From Mesostigma viride (lineage: Eukaryota > Streptophyta > Mesostigmatophyceae > Mesostigmatales > Mesostigmataceae), in NCBI GenBank assembly GCA_009746045.1, contig RPFO01000076.1, forward strand, positions 3,234,420-3,298,419: a DNA stretch of 64,000 bases, written 5' to 3'. Made by a program: the position numbers and the translations under genes. Shown one piece after another: positions 32,278 to 42,036 of the stretch (its first letter is position 1; every line of letters begins with the position of its first letter). Below the pieces are notes generated by a model. The model did not search any database. It was not told the origin of the DNA and was given only the letters and a program-made list of their open reading frames with translations.

Positions 32278-33951
32278 CTCGTCAATGCAGCGCTGGACTT
32301 CACAACGTGGCTTCGAGGCTGCATGGACCCAGATCTTGGGCGTTGGGTCAAGTCTGCTGACGTGGTTATAGACGCGTCAACCAACCAACCTGTGGTGGAG
32401 CATCGGCCGGTCAGCAAGATATTTGATATCGAGCTATTTGGCCATCACGATGAAGGTGCAGGGGCGGACGTTGGTGATGACTGCTTTTTGCGCTACCGAC
32501 TTGCCACGGCAGAGGCGTTAGCTGATGTGCCCGCCAACTGTTGGAGGCCTCTTGGGCCGAACGAGGAGCCATGCGACATGGTTACTGTCTCTTCGAAGCG
32601 TGTGAGTGATGGCAAAGAGCTCCGCGGCGTGCTAGTCATGGAGGCGACCAAGGCGCCCAAGGGCAGCCCAGGTGTTGCCGCGTTTGCGGATTGGGATGGC
32701 GATCGCGCAATCCGCCGTCATTGCTCTAAACTCAACCGAGTGTTTCCAGACATCATGACGGATGCAAAGCAAGCAGAGCTCAACGAGGAGATCCGCGGCT
32801 TCCCCGCTGAGCCGGAGCAAGTGGAAGAAGAAGCGTCGGTGTTTGACCGCATGATCCAAGCTCTGACGGAGTGCAGGGAGCAGCAAAAACACAAGCCCCT
32901 CCCTTTTTGCCTCCACAGTGCAGGGGATCAGGCGGTGATGCGGGCTGCCCGTGCTTTGGAAGCGCCGCTGCACCCAATTATCAGCCATGCAGGCAACCGC
33001 CGGCACGAGGTGCAAACTGCCATTCACCGGGCGCGACGCGAGGCTGAGCGCCTGCCGGCCGCATCTGCCACGCCTTCCACGCTTGCCTCCAATCCTCCTA
33101 CTGGAGTTGCCTCCAATTCTCCTGCGGATGCCACCGGTGGTGCACGGACCATTGCGACTGCGGATAATATTTTTTCCGTAAATCCCGGCATTATCTCCCG
33201 CGGAGACTTTCTCATCATCAAGGGACCTGCGGTGACGTGCGGGGAAGGCATGCCCTGGCCAGAGGAGCTCTTGGTGAAGGTCATGGATGCGTCTACTGTT
33301 CGTTCACGTGGGACTCTGACTGTTTCCGTGTTTTACTCACCCTCCTGGGAAGGGCAGTTTAACAAGCTCTCGCTCGCAGGCGGTGGGCCGGGCCTGACGG
33401 TGTCGGCATCGGAAATCATCGTTCAACACTGGACAGTTGGTGCATCAGGGCAGGCTGTCCACACTCCGTCGCTGACAGCAGCACGTAAGCTATCTCGTGC
33501 AACCCTCCAGGCCTTAGATGACCATCCACACGTGCACTTTGCTGGTTTTCAAACGCAGCAAGCTGCTGCAGCGACGTCAAAAGCTGCATGTGCGGCACAC
33601 TTTGTTGAGCACGGGCTGCACGCGCTGAAAGGGAGAAGGCTGTGCGCCTTGTGGGGTGCTGCCAAGACCCGTTTTCACGGGTGGGTCACAGAAGTACATG
33701 AGAAATATGGCGGGGCTTTCAAGATCGAGACGGTTTGGTCCGACGGCAAGGGAGCGACGTACACCACGTTGGAGGAAGTCTTAAAGTTCATCTGCGGGTG
33801 CCCTCATGCGGCTAATGCCTTTGGCCGCGAAAAGTTTTTTCAGGATGGCGCCGCGGCCGACGCTGAGACGGGGGCGGAAGAGCCCCAACTTTCTTTTGTT
33901 TGTGAGAGTAGCGAGAGTAGCGATGATGATGAGGAGGAGGCATGGGAATGA
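32278..33951 (+). CDS. large 3'-terminal exon of an unrecognised protein
   Basis: An acceptor-like TGTTGCTTGCAG at 32266-32277 precedes an open frame of about 557 codons beginning LVNAALDFTTWLRGCMDPDL and ending DDDEEEAWE. Visible parts: an N-terminal segment with WVKSADVVIDASTNQPVVEH; a charged region with DWDGDRAIRRHCSKLNRVFP; a Pro/Ala/Ser linker (about 33060-33150); a mixed C-terminal part with CALWGAAKTRFHGWVTEVHE and VWSDGKGATYTTLEEVLKFI; and a Ser/Asp/Glu-rich tail. No family recognised. Upstream exons, if any, lie beyond the LINE and SINE insertions. It may be a host gene or part of a DNA transposon. Confidence 0.5.
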   Translation, partial: LVNAALDFTTWLRGCMDPDLGRWVKSADVVIDASTNQPVVEHRPVSKIFDIELFGHHDEGAGADVGDDCFLRYRLATAEALADVPANCWRPLGPNEEPCDMVTVSSKRVSDGKELRGVLVMEATKAPKGSPGVAAFADWDGDRAIRRHCSKLNRVFPDIMTDAKQAELNEEIRGFPAEPEQVEEEASVFDRMIQALTECREQQKHKPLPFCLHSAGDQAVMRAARALEAPLHPIISHAGNRRHEVQTAIHRARREAERLPAASATPSTLASNPPTGVASNSPADATGGARTIATADNIFSVNPGIISRGDFLIIKGPAVTCGEGMPWPEELLVKVMDASTVRSRGTLTVSVFYSPSWEGQFNKLSLAGGGPGLTVSASEIIVQHWTVGASGQAVHTPSLTAARKLSRATLQALDDHPHVHFAGFQTQQAAAATSKAACAAHFVEHGLHALKGRRLCALWGAAKTRFHGWVTEVHEKYGGAFKIETVWSDGKGATYTTLEEVLKFICGCPHAANAFGREKFFQDGAAADAETGAEEPQLSFVCESSESSDDDEEEAWE

Positions 33952-34229
33952 TGGGGAATGTGTGAAAGCTTCGATAGGAGTAAAGGCGTCTCTTTGTCCT
34001 GTCAAGCATGCTAGTCTTGTTGCAAGAATGAAGCCCAACATGCCAACTGTCCATGCATGGTCATGTTGCATAATGGTGGGCATAAGATACATGTGTTTGC
34101 TAGTGGCCATGTTTTGCACGGAAATGGATTAACGTTCAGTATGTGATTCAATGACATGTGATTATTTTGGTTGATGCATGCAATATACCCCATGATAACC
34201 AATGCACGTGCAAAGATGTGTGTTTATAT

Positions 34230-34380
34230 GCAATTTTTGAGTTGGCACGGTGGCACGGTGGCACGGTGGCACGGTGGCACGGTGGCACGATGCCACGGTG
34301 TCATGAGCATGTCTAGGTAACCCTTGCATGACCCATTACCCTTGATAAATCCCAATGGATAACCATTGTATGTGCAAATA
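34230..34380. repeat. GGCACGGT minisatellite block, left flank of the YR element
   Basis: Tandem GGCACGGTGGCACGGT (34250-34300), then CATGAGCATGTCTAGGTAAC ... AACCATTGTATGTGCAAATA. The same higher-order unit recurs at 39720-40300. This block is the left half of the locus into which the YR element inserted. Confidence 0.85.
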
Positions 34381-34591
34381 TTTGGTGAGCTATGCTCATT
34401 TTATCTATGACTAACCTGCTGAGCGGAAAATGCAACGCCGTATAGCACCAAAAGAAAAAATAATTTTAGAAAAAAAAAAAATTTTTGTGCTGGCACCCGT
34501 ACCCCAGCCACCCAGGTAGGGGTTGGCTGGAGAGGTGGTTGCTATAAAGGGTGGGCTTCCATTCTAGGGAAGCAGGTTGTTTCTTTTGCCT
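34381..34591 (+). repeat. split direct repeat A1 with promoter-like TATAAAG
   Basis: Begins TTTGGTGAGCTATGCTC and ends TTGTTTCTTTTGCCT; it matches A2 at 39277-39488. Differences are in the A-rich run (about 34459) and GCGGAAAATG/GCGGAGAATG. CTATAAAGG at 34542-34550 is a good TATA box, placing transcription start near the end of A1, about 110 bp before the gag ATG. Confidence 0.9.
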
Positions 34592-34659
34592 GAGAACCTC
34601 ACGTGACCACATCACAAAAAACAAAACGCAAGATAACACATCAAGCAGTATAACCCACC

Positions 34660-35761
34660 ATGACCACAGTGACAGCCCCAGACCGGAATTTCCTAGCGAA
34701 ACTCAAGCAGGCAGCCAAGGAGGGATGCACCCCAAAGGAGGCCGCCACTGCGGTCCAGAAGATCCTAGGGGAGGGAAACTGGCTAGAGCGGATCCAGAAG
34801 CTCACTCCGGGGCGTGCCAAGAACGTCATGGACGTCTGGAGGAAAGGGGGTTTGTCAGCGACTGGGATGGGGAGGAGGCCCTGGCCGATGTGCTAGCAGC
34901 GCAACTGGGGGAGGCTATTGCAGAGCCGGATCCACCAGTGTCAGCAGGTGCGGTGGGAACGGGGGGTGTTCCCCCTTCGGCAGGTGGAAGCGGAGGGGCG
35001 GGGCATGGTGGAGCGGGCGCTGGGGAGGACGATGGCGCTCCTGGGGCGATCGACCAGGCTGTGGCGGACCTGGACCGAAACATAGGTCGGCTGCTGGGGA
35101 CCGAGACGGGCTATGCAACGCCAGCTGGAGGGCTTCCATCCCGGCCGGGCAACGCCCGCACTGGCGGAGATATTGGCGACCTGATATCGGCCATGTCGAA
35201 GCTGCTGGACCAGGCAAAGACTCCAGCAGCTGCAAGCCCAGCCGCAGCGACGACTGCTGGCAGGCTGGCGCGCACGAAGGGGGTGGCGCTGAGTGGGCAT
35301 GCAGTGCCGGTGCTGGTGAGCAACATGCTGGAGGCGGTGCTGCCGGGAATGCTGGACTACGCGGAGAGCGTGGGGGGGAAGTCCATCCGTGCATCGTTAA
35401 TGCTGACGATGCACGGCAGCTCAGCCAGCGGGGAGAGGCGGATGCTGCTCCTGCAGATGGCAGGAATTCTGGACACGATGGTGACAGAATTTGGCTACTG
35501 GGCCACGCCACGCTCCGAAGTAATTCTGGAGCTGGCAGCAGCCGAGTACCTGGCAAAGCTGATCACGGCATGCCAGCTGGTGGATGTGGGGTCGACGGGT
35601 GGAAGGGGACGCCGTCGGCAATGCTGCCATTCCAGGAGGGTGGAGCAATGCTGGCGTCTCCGGCGGTGCGGGCGGCGATGAGCATGGGGAAGCTGCAGCA
35701 CAAGCTGGAGCAGGGTCCCGGCAAGAAGGGGCAGGGCGGCCCGTCCAACAACAACAAGTGA
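34660..35761 (+). pseudogene. gag: YR element gag-like ORF, two frame breaks
   Basis: Starts at ATG 34660 (MTTVTAPDRNFLAKLKQA). It shifts frame at about 34845 (GGAAAGGGGG run) into GFVSDWDGEEALADVLAAQL, and again near 35600 into LPFQEGGAMLASPAVRAAMS, ending GPSNNNK at 35761. Each break has the direction expected from loss of one base. The middle part is Gly/Ala-rich, followed by a helical region (ELAAAEYLAKLITACQ). No zinc knuckle. Its position before RT makes it the structural protein of the element. Confidence 0.65.
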
Positions 35762-35853
35762 GGGAGCGGTGCCTTCTTCCACTACCTCTTCCAGCACCCC
35801 TGCCACCTCGTGACTGGTGGCAGCAGGTACGCTCAGGCCGTAGGCGCGATAGG

Positions 35854-37916
35854 ATGAGTCGGGCTTTTAATGCTCGCACACTAGCCTGTCAGACGGTTAG
35901 GGCGTTAAACTGGATGGGGGGGGGGGGCGAGACCCGCCTGCTGTAGATTCAGCCCGTGTGCCCGGGCCTCTGCAGCAGGCGGCCCTAGATGGGATCGATG
36001 ATGCTTGCAGGTCCTTTGTCCGCCGGAACGGTGGTTCCGTAGCGGCAATGGCAGGATCTGTAGTGGATGGGGGTGAATATGCTGAAGGAGCCCCTTACGA
36101 ACCGTTAGTGGCCGCACGCTTGGCTTTGCCTGGTCCGGGGGAAGGTGGCCAAGTGGATGTGCTGAACTTACTACCCCCCTCTTGGGGAGCAATTTTGAAT
36201 GATGAGAGTAGGATGGTACGGACGCTGAGCCCAGCAGAGCGGATCTTGCAGAAGTCGATGCGGATCTCGCGGGGGTGTAGCATGGAGGAGTTCGCGCGGG
36301 TTTGCACGGTGTGTGTGGAGAGGGGGATTTTGGGTGGATTTTTTGAGGAGGAGCCGCCTATGGTGAACGGTACTTTTGGGGTCGGAAAGCCCGACGGCCG
36401 TATACGGCTGATTGTGGACAACCGGCGTGGCAACATGCCACTACCAGATCCTATGCCCGCTTTTTTACCACACCTTGGCGTGATTTGCGATTTGCCCACG
36501 CGCGCTGGGGAGGATGTTTTTGGGGGCGTATCAGATTTGGATTCGTACTACAACAGACTCCGCCTGCCAGTTTGGATGCGGCGGTACTGTGCGTGGATGC
36601 CGGTGTGGTCGGATCTGGTGGGCCTGAGTGGGGCTCGTCGGAAGGTGTGGCCGTGGATGTTGTGCTGGCCAATGGGCAACAAGCTGGCCGTCGCGGTGGC
36701 CCAGTGTGTGCATCAGTCTGTGTTGTACCGCTGTGGCCCCAAGCCGCCGTTGGAGGCTAGTCGTGGGCTGAGCATCAACATGTCCGCGCTGATCCTGGTG
36801 GCGGAGGCCAACGAGGCGGGGGAGACCGTCCGGCTGAGGCTGGAGGAGGACCCTGCTGCGCCCTTGGCGCCCTCGCCGTGCTTCGAATCTCGGCAGGATC
36901 TGGAAGGTATGCATGCTGTGACGATCGATGACCTCCATTTCACCCACTGTGCGTCGGTGGATGGGGTGAATCAGCAGCTAGATCGTGTTCAGGCTGCCTA
37001 CGCCGCTGTTGGGCTGGTGCAGAAGTCTGACAAGGTGGTACGGGCGACAGCAGAGCAGACTGGTGTGCAGGCGGTGGGGGTCATTCACCAAAGGGATGGT
37101 GACGTGGTGCCTGTTCCTGAGCGTGTGGTGGCAGTTATCGCCGCTACTCATAGAATCTTAGATCGCGGGTTTACATACTACCGCGAACTTAGTTCTGTGC
37201 TTGGGAAGTGGGTGTGGATGCATCTGCTGTGCCGCCCCATGCTTTCGGTGTGGTCTGAGACGTACCGGCTGCTAGCAGCCATGAATGCCTCCCTGCCTGG
37301 GCGCCGCTGGCGCCTCCCTGCGGGGGCCCGCCAGGAGCTTCAGGCGGCGATCGACCTGGCCCCCTTTTTGAGGGCGGCCAGGGCCCGGCCCCTTTCTGAC
37401 CGGGTCGTCGCAAGTGATGCGAGCGGCTCCGGCGGTGGGGTGGTCTACAGGGACCTGCCTGGGGCCGATTGTGCCCGGCTGGCGACCCGGCGCGAAGCGC
37501 GGGGGTGGCGGACGACAGCTTTAACGTCTGGGGAGGACTGGGACCTGGAGCGCATGGAGGAGGGGGACTACAGCCTGCTGGATAGTGGCCACTGGCGTAC
37601 GGCACTGTCCTACCGGTGGCGGGGGCAGCCTAACCACATCAACGTCAAGGAGGCGATTGCTGCGACACAGGGGGTCGAGTGGTCGTGCCGGACCAAGGCG
37701 TGTCGGGGTAAGCGAGTCGTCCGGCTCGTAGACTCCAGTGCTGTGGTGGGGGCGTTTGTCAGAGGGCGGTCGTCTTCCTACCGCCTCAACCAGCTGGTTC
37801 GGCGCTACTGCGCTCTGTCACTGGCTGGCGACATGCAGAGCCACTGGGTCTGGGTGGCTACCGACCACAACCCAGCTGACAAGGCCAGTCGGCGTGGCGC
37901 TTGGTTCCTGACTTGA
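35854..37916 (+). CDS. pol: YR element RT-RNase H ORF
   Basis: The most plausible start is ATG 35854 (MSRAFNARTLACQTVRALNW), in another frame and joined at a run of twelve G (35914-35927). The main frame is open from 35947 to 37916. RT motifs: GVGKPDGRIRLIVDNRRGN, FGGVSDLDSYYNRLRLP (first catalytic Asp) and MHAVTIDDLHFTH (catalytic DD). RNase H: VVASDASGSGGGVVY, NHINVKEAIAATQGVEW, RLVDSSAVVGAF and TDHNPADKASR. The protein ends FLT. No methyltransferase follows. The YR frame overlaps the end (37901-37916), so the recombinase may be reached by -1 shifting. Function: synthesis of circular element DNA from RNA. Confidence 0.85.
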
Positions 37917-38885
37917 CCCGGTGTGGTGACGTGCATCCCAACCCTGGGCCTGAGGGGGCGCGACGCCCTCGGGACTTGGCACTTTTGGAGGGCACAGTCA
38001 ACCCTGTGTCTACCTTGCCAGCGTACCGGCGTGCGGCGGCTGTCTACGTGGCGTGGGCGCCACCTGGCCCTGTCGACCCAGCTGACGCGGAAGCCATTTT
38101 CTGTGAGTGGATTTCTGCTGTCTACCATGCCAGAGGCGGGCGGGGGCGTACCTTATGCCAGCATGCCAAGGCCTGTCTGCACCTGTACTACCCCGACATT
38201 GTTCGGAATTGGGTACTGGCGGACCGCCTGCTAGCAGGTTGGCAGCGGCTTGTTCCGGCTGTCAGCCCTCCGCCTATGCCCTGGCGCCTTTGCTATTTCA
38301 CTGCCCTGTTGCTAGTTTCACGTCGACAGGTGCATTTGAGTGCGTTGATTATTATTGCTTTCCAGCAGTATTTACGCATTAGCGAGGCGCTAGGGCTGCG
38401 GGTTCGGGATGTGGCTCATCCCGGCCACCCCCTTCTCGAGCCAGGGCCCATGGTCGGTGCCCTTGTGCTGCGCAACCCCAAAACTGCGCAGGGGGCGGCC
38501 CAGCACGTCCTCGTCCGGGATCCACTTTCTTTGTGGCTCCTGCGACGTCTGACGGCTGGCCAGCCCCCGGATGCACTCCTCTTTCGGGCTTAACGTACAG
38601 CCAGGCTAGGCAGCAGTGGGAGGCTGTGCAGGCCCGCATGGGCATCCCAGGGATGTTTTCTTTTCACAGCCTCCGGCATGGGGGGCGACGCACGACGCCA
38701 TCGCTGGCGAGTCGCCGGAGGCCATCCAGCTGCGCGGCCGGTGGGCTTCGGCCCTCTCGGTCACGCGCTACATTGGCCTCCACCGCAGCCTCCTGGGGCG
38801 CGACATCCCACCCGCCCTCTGGGCTCAGGCCCTGGGTTTTGACCCAGCGGCTTTCCGGCGCCACTTCGGTGGCGTCGAGTTTTGA
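37901..38885 (+). pseudogene. YR element tyrosine recombinase, two frame breaks
   Basis: The frame overlaps the pol end and has no ATG at its start. It begins with a 2A-like peptide, then a helical N-terminal domain. Catalytic part: QYLRISEALGLRVRDV (first Arg) and RNPKTAQ (beta-hairpin Lys). After a break at about 38590 comes FSFHSLRHGG (His-x-x-Arg). After a second break at about 38680 comes LRGRWASALSVTRYIG with the nucleophilic Tyr, ending HFGGVEF at 38885. All catalytic residues survive across three frames. Both breaks have the sense of single-base losses. The enzyme would integrate the circular DNA without a target duplication. Confidence 0.85.
37925..37954 (+). other. 2A-like ribosome-skipping motif at pol/recombinase junction
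   Basis: In the recombinase frame the residues CGDVHPNPGP are encoded at 37925-37954, immediately after the pol stop at 37914-37916. Classical 2A peptides end D-(V/I)-E-x-N-P-G-P. Here the Glu is His, while G-D-V, N-P-G and the final P are kept. If ribosomes shift from pol into this frame, 2A activity between G and P would release recombinase from the pol product. Activity is inferred, not shown. Confidence 0.55.
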
Positions 38886-39080
38886 CGTCCTCCTGTTTTT
38901 ATCTCTCGTCTTTTAGCTATCAACTGACCTCACCCTTGTGTGGGAGGTCAGGGGGGAAATGGTTTAACTAACCCGAGGGTGAACCTGGGTTGGGACAAAG
39001 TACCCCCATAGCTAGGTAGTTTAAGTTTTCTTTTTTGCATGTCCTACGTATTTTCGGCTGTTAGCCATGTAAGGAGATGT

Positions 39081-39276
39081 GGGTAGAGCAGGGGCACAGC
39101 TGCTGTGAGCTGGCCCTGCACATTCACATAGTGTGCTCACCCTAGCATACAGATGGCCGTGTTGCCATCTGGTAGACATGTCTGTGTTATTCCACCGTAT
39201 AGAGCTAGCACACATATTGTAATAAATTTGATGTTTTGTGGTGATGCATGCAAAGCAAGGCAAGGCCAGAAATGGA
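39081..39276 (+). repeat. split direct repeat B1
   Basis: 196 bp beginning GGGTAGAGCAGGGGCACAGC and ending GGCCAGAAATGGA, matching B2 (39512-39707) with a few substitutions (GTGAGCTGG/GTGGGCTGG, CACATTC/AAATTC). It abuts A2 without a gap, as expected for a split-direct-repeat element. Confidence 0.9.
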
Positions 39277-39488
39277 TTTGGTGAGCTATGCTCATTTTAT
39301 CTATGACTAACCTGCTGAGCGGAGAATGCAACGCCGTATAGCACCAAAAGAAAAAATAATTTTAGAAAAAAAAAATATTTTTTGTGCTGGCACCCGTACC
39401 CCAGCCACCCAGGTAGGGGTTGGCTGGAGAGGTGGTTGCTATAAAGGGTGGGCTTCCATTCTAGGGAAGCAGGTTGTTTCTTTTGCCT
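39277..39488 (+). repeat. split direct repeat A2
   Basis: Copy of A1 (34381-34591), beginning TTTGGTGAGCTATGCTC and ending TTGTTTCTTTTGCCT, followed by a run of C. B1-A2 together are thought to be the template that regenerates A1 and B2 during circularisation. Confidence 0.9.
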
Positions 39489-39511
39489 CCCCCCCCCCCC
39501 CCTGGCAAAAG

Positions 39512-39707
39512 GGGTAGAGCAGGGGCACAGCTGCTGTGGGCTGGCCCTGCAAATTCACATAGTGTGCTCACCCTAGCATACAGATGGCCGTGTTGCCATC
39601 TGGTAGACATGTCTGTGTTATTCCACCGTATAGAGCTAGCACACATATTGTAATAAATTTGATGTTTGGTGGTGATGCATACAAAGCAAGGCAAGGCCAG
39701 AAATGGA
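39512..39707 (+). repeat. split direct repeat B2 (right end of YR element)
   Basis: Mate of B1; ends GGCCAGAAATGGA at 39707, where the minisatellite flank TGTGTGTTTATATG resumes. Confidence 0.9.
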
Positions 39708-40305
39708 TGTGTGTTTATATGCAACTTTTGAGGTGGCACAATGGCACGGTGGCACGGTGCCACGATGCCACGGTGCCATGGTGTCATGAGCATCTATTAT
39801 AGGTAACCCTTGCATGACCCATCCACCTACATAAAACCCATGGATAACAATTGCATGTGCAAAGGTGTGTGTTTATATGCAATTTGAGGTGCAACGTCGG
39901 TGCAACGGTGGCACGGTGGCACGGTGGCACGGTGGCACGGTGGCACGGTGGCACGGTGGCACGGTGGCACGGTGGCACGGTGGCACGATGCCACGATGCA
40001 ACGGTGTCATGAGCATGTCTAGGTAACCCTTGCATGACCCATTACCCTTGATAAATCCCAATGGATAACCATTGTATGTGCAAATATGTGTGTTTATATG
40101 CAACTTTTGAGGTGGCACGGTGGCACGGTGGCACGGTGGCACGGTGCCACGGTGTCATGAGCATCTAGGTAACCTTGCATGACCCATCCACCTACATAAA
40201 TCCCATGGATAACAGTTGCATGTGCAAAGGTGTGTGCATATATGCAATTTGAGGTGCAACGGTGCAACGGTGCAACGGTGCCACGGTGGCACGGCCGCCG
40301 ACAAA
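39708..40305. repeat. higher-order GGCACGGT minisatellite array, right flank
   Basis: Three to four long units, each made of TGTGTGTTTATATGCAA, a (GGCACGGT)n or GGTGCAAC block, a CATGAGCATCTAGGTAACC segment and CATGACCCATCCACCTACAT. The longest GGCACGGT run is 39909-39985. Together with 34230-34380 this was one array before the YR element inserted. Frames through it (His-Arg-Ala-Thr-Val-Pro repeats) are not genes. Confidence 0.88.
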
Positions 40306-40409
40306 CTTTTTTTTCCTCAAAGACTTTAGTTGAAACTGCATGAAAATGCAACTTTCAAAACTGAAGTACAATTTGAATAATGTAGTACAATTCCAGTTGT
40401 GCTTAGGGT

Positions 40410-41457
40410 TTGTTACCACGTAATGTGGTGACAGAGACCCAGGAATGGCAAGCGGAGCCTAGTAGCGAAGGCCCGCGGCAACTACTCCTCTTCACTGGAA
40501 GCCTACCAGACCCCCAGGGCTCTGGGCGTTGTTTGGAGGGCATCAAGGTCCTCATTGACAGTGGTGCGGCTACCACCTTCGTCAGTGAGGCCATAGTGCA
40601 GCGCCTGGGAGTAACCCCGACTCCCCATACCATTGCTCGGCGCGTGCGATACTCGGATGGCTACACTCAGCCATCCCCGGGCTATGTGGACTTGGCCCCT
40701 ATCGTACAAGGCACCAGCGTGCCCATTCGCGCCACGGTCATTCCCTTACAAGCGGCTGATATCATCCTAGGGATTGACTGGCTGCACATATCCAAGGTGA
40801 CCGTCTCTTTTGGTACCATGGTTACCCACTTCCCAGATGGGTCCTTCTGGTTACCTGAGCGGCAGTATGCGGCCAACGGCATGACCATCACCGATGACAC
40901 GCCTGCCCTCAAGAGTGACCGTCGTCGCCTTGCGGACATTCTCATGTCCAAAAGGGAGTTCAAGCGGATGATGAGAGCCCGGCAGCCTCCTCCCGTTTAC
41001 TCCATTCGTCTGGACGCCCTTGCCCACGCGCGCGGGCCCAGCGCCCAGCATGCACAGGCTGGAGTTTCGTTGAACTCGCTTGGCATGGACTTGTCGGAAG
41101 ACGAGGTGAAACGACTCAACCCAGTGCTCGATCAGTATTCAGCCATGTTTGAGGAGAAAACACCTACGTTTCCCCCGGCTAGACCGGTGCTCCACCGCAT
41201 TCATTTGCAGGATGGGCACCCACCTACCACCTCACCCATTTTTCGCATGGGGCCCGTGGAGTTGGCAGAGCTCAAGAAGATCTTGGTCGGCTTGTTGGAG
41301 GCCGGCTTGATCGAGCCCAGCAATAGCCCTTACAGCGCGGGCGTGTTGCTGGTGCCCAAACCCAATGGGAAATGGCGTCTGGTTACGGATTATCGCAAAC
41401 TCAATGCGATCACCGTGAAGTCCAAGTATCCCCTCCCCCGCATCGATGATATATTTT
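40410..41457 (+). pseudogene. Ty3/gypsy pol fragment: protease and N-terminal RT
   Basis: One open frame: retropepsin with [13 protein letters not shown] (active site DSG) and flap partner IILGIDWL, a linker, then the gypsy RT N-terminus. That part holds [40 protein letters not shown] and [18 protein letters not shown], and stops at PLPRIDDIF. The stop at 41457 is created where the reading enters inserted LINE sequence: the insertion lies in the GATGATATATTT codons just before the RT core. No gag, RT core, RNase H or integrase remains. The protease here is canonical, unlike that of the copia-like copies. Confidence 0.85.
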
Positions 41458-42036
41458 AATAATATAATTACTTACAGCAGAGTGAAATCACTCAAACCAA
41501 AGCAAACGCCCAGCTATAAACCTCTATACAGAGCCATGTCAAATCTCTATACTACGATAAGACCAATGGAAACTCCTAACGGGAGGAACCTAATAGCCCT
41601 GCTGCACCGCAAAATCAGCCCGCGTACGGCGGAGCATGATGTCAGCCATGGCCCGAGTCAGCGCCACCGACAAGCGCTGACGCCAATATGACGTCCAGGT
41701 CCGCGCCGACCATGGGGCTCGCTGGCCCTCCAGGTCCAGCCGGTCCTCCCGGAGCCGGCAACACTCCTTGAAGAAGGCGGAGGTCAGGGGCCCCATGGCC
41801 CCAAACTCCTCCAGGACAAAGGGCACCACACGATGGTGCCCGACGTCGCCGTAGGCCAGGAGCTTGGCCCGCTCCGCCCGGTCCGCCGTGTAACCTGCCG
41901 TGAGGGAGGCCCCAGCCACGTGGCTAAGAGCCAAGGGCCGCGCCACCGAAACGTCGATAAGCAGATGCCGGCCACCCCCCTCAAAGTCCAGCGCCACGAT
42001 GTCAGGCCCGTGGTTGGGGGAATAGAAGGCAGCGCG
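41456..42036 (-). mobile_element. RLE LINE, family B, truncated copy inside gypsy pol
   Basis: Minus orientation; the 3' end lies at about 41456 in TTTAATATAATTACTTACAG and the coding part ends at 41590 (QQGY). It is open up to about 42033 (AFYSPNHGPDIVALDFEGG), where homology stops. Note NHGPD in place of NHRPD and VALDFEG in place of VVLDFEG, so the nuclease core has two substitutions. The other side (GTTTTGATAGAAC) shows no clear target duplication, so a deletion may have accompanied insertion. Confidence 0.78.

Larger units (their letters stand above)
34381..39707 (+). mobile_element. complete tyrosine-recombinase retrotransposon with split direct repeats (PAT/Ngaro type)
   Basis: Layout: A1 (34381-34591), gag, RT-RNase H, tyrosine recombinase, B1 (39081-39276), A2 (39277-39488), a C-run spacer, B2 (39512-39707). 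The A copies are about 211 bp and the B copies 196 bp, both nearly identical. This A1...B1-A2-B2 arrangement defines the split direct repeats of PAT and Ngaro elements; Volvox Kangaroo is a known algal member. There is no target duplication: the flanks ...GTGCAAATA and TGTGTGTTTATATG join to give exactly the undisturbed sequence still present at about 40077-40100. That fits recombinase-mediated integration of a circular intermediate. No methyltransferase domain is visible. Coding frames have a few one-base breaks. Confidence 0.92.

Noticed and set aside
37400..37916. Methyltransferase domain expected for DIRS or PAT elements after RNase H
   Set aside because: The ORF ends directly after the RNase H closing motif; no methyltransferase motif is seen, which favours a Ngaro-like layout.
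39784..40142. ORFs rich in His-Arg-Ala-Thr-Val-Pro repeats
   Set aside because: Translation of the GGCACGGT minisatellite.
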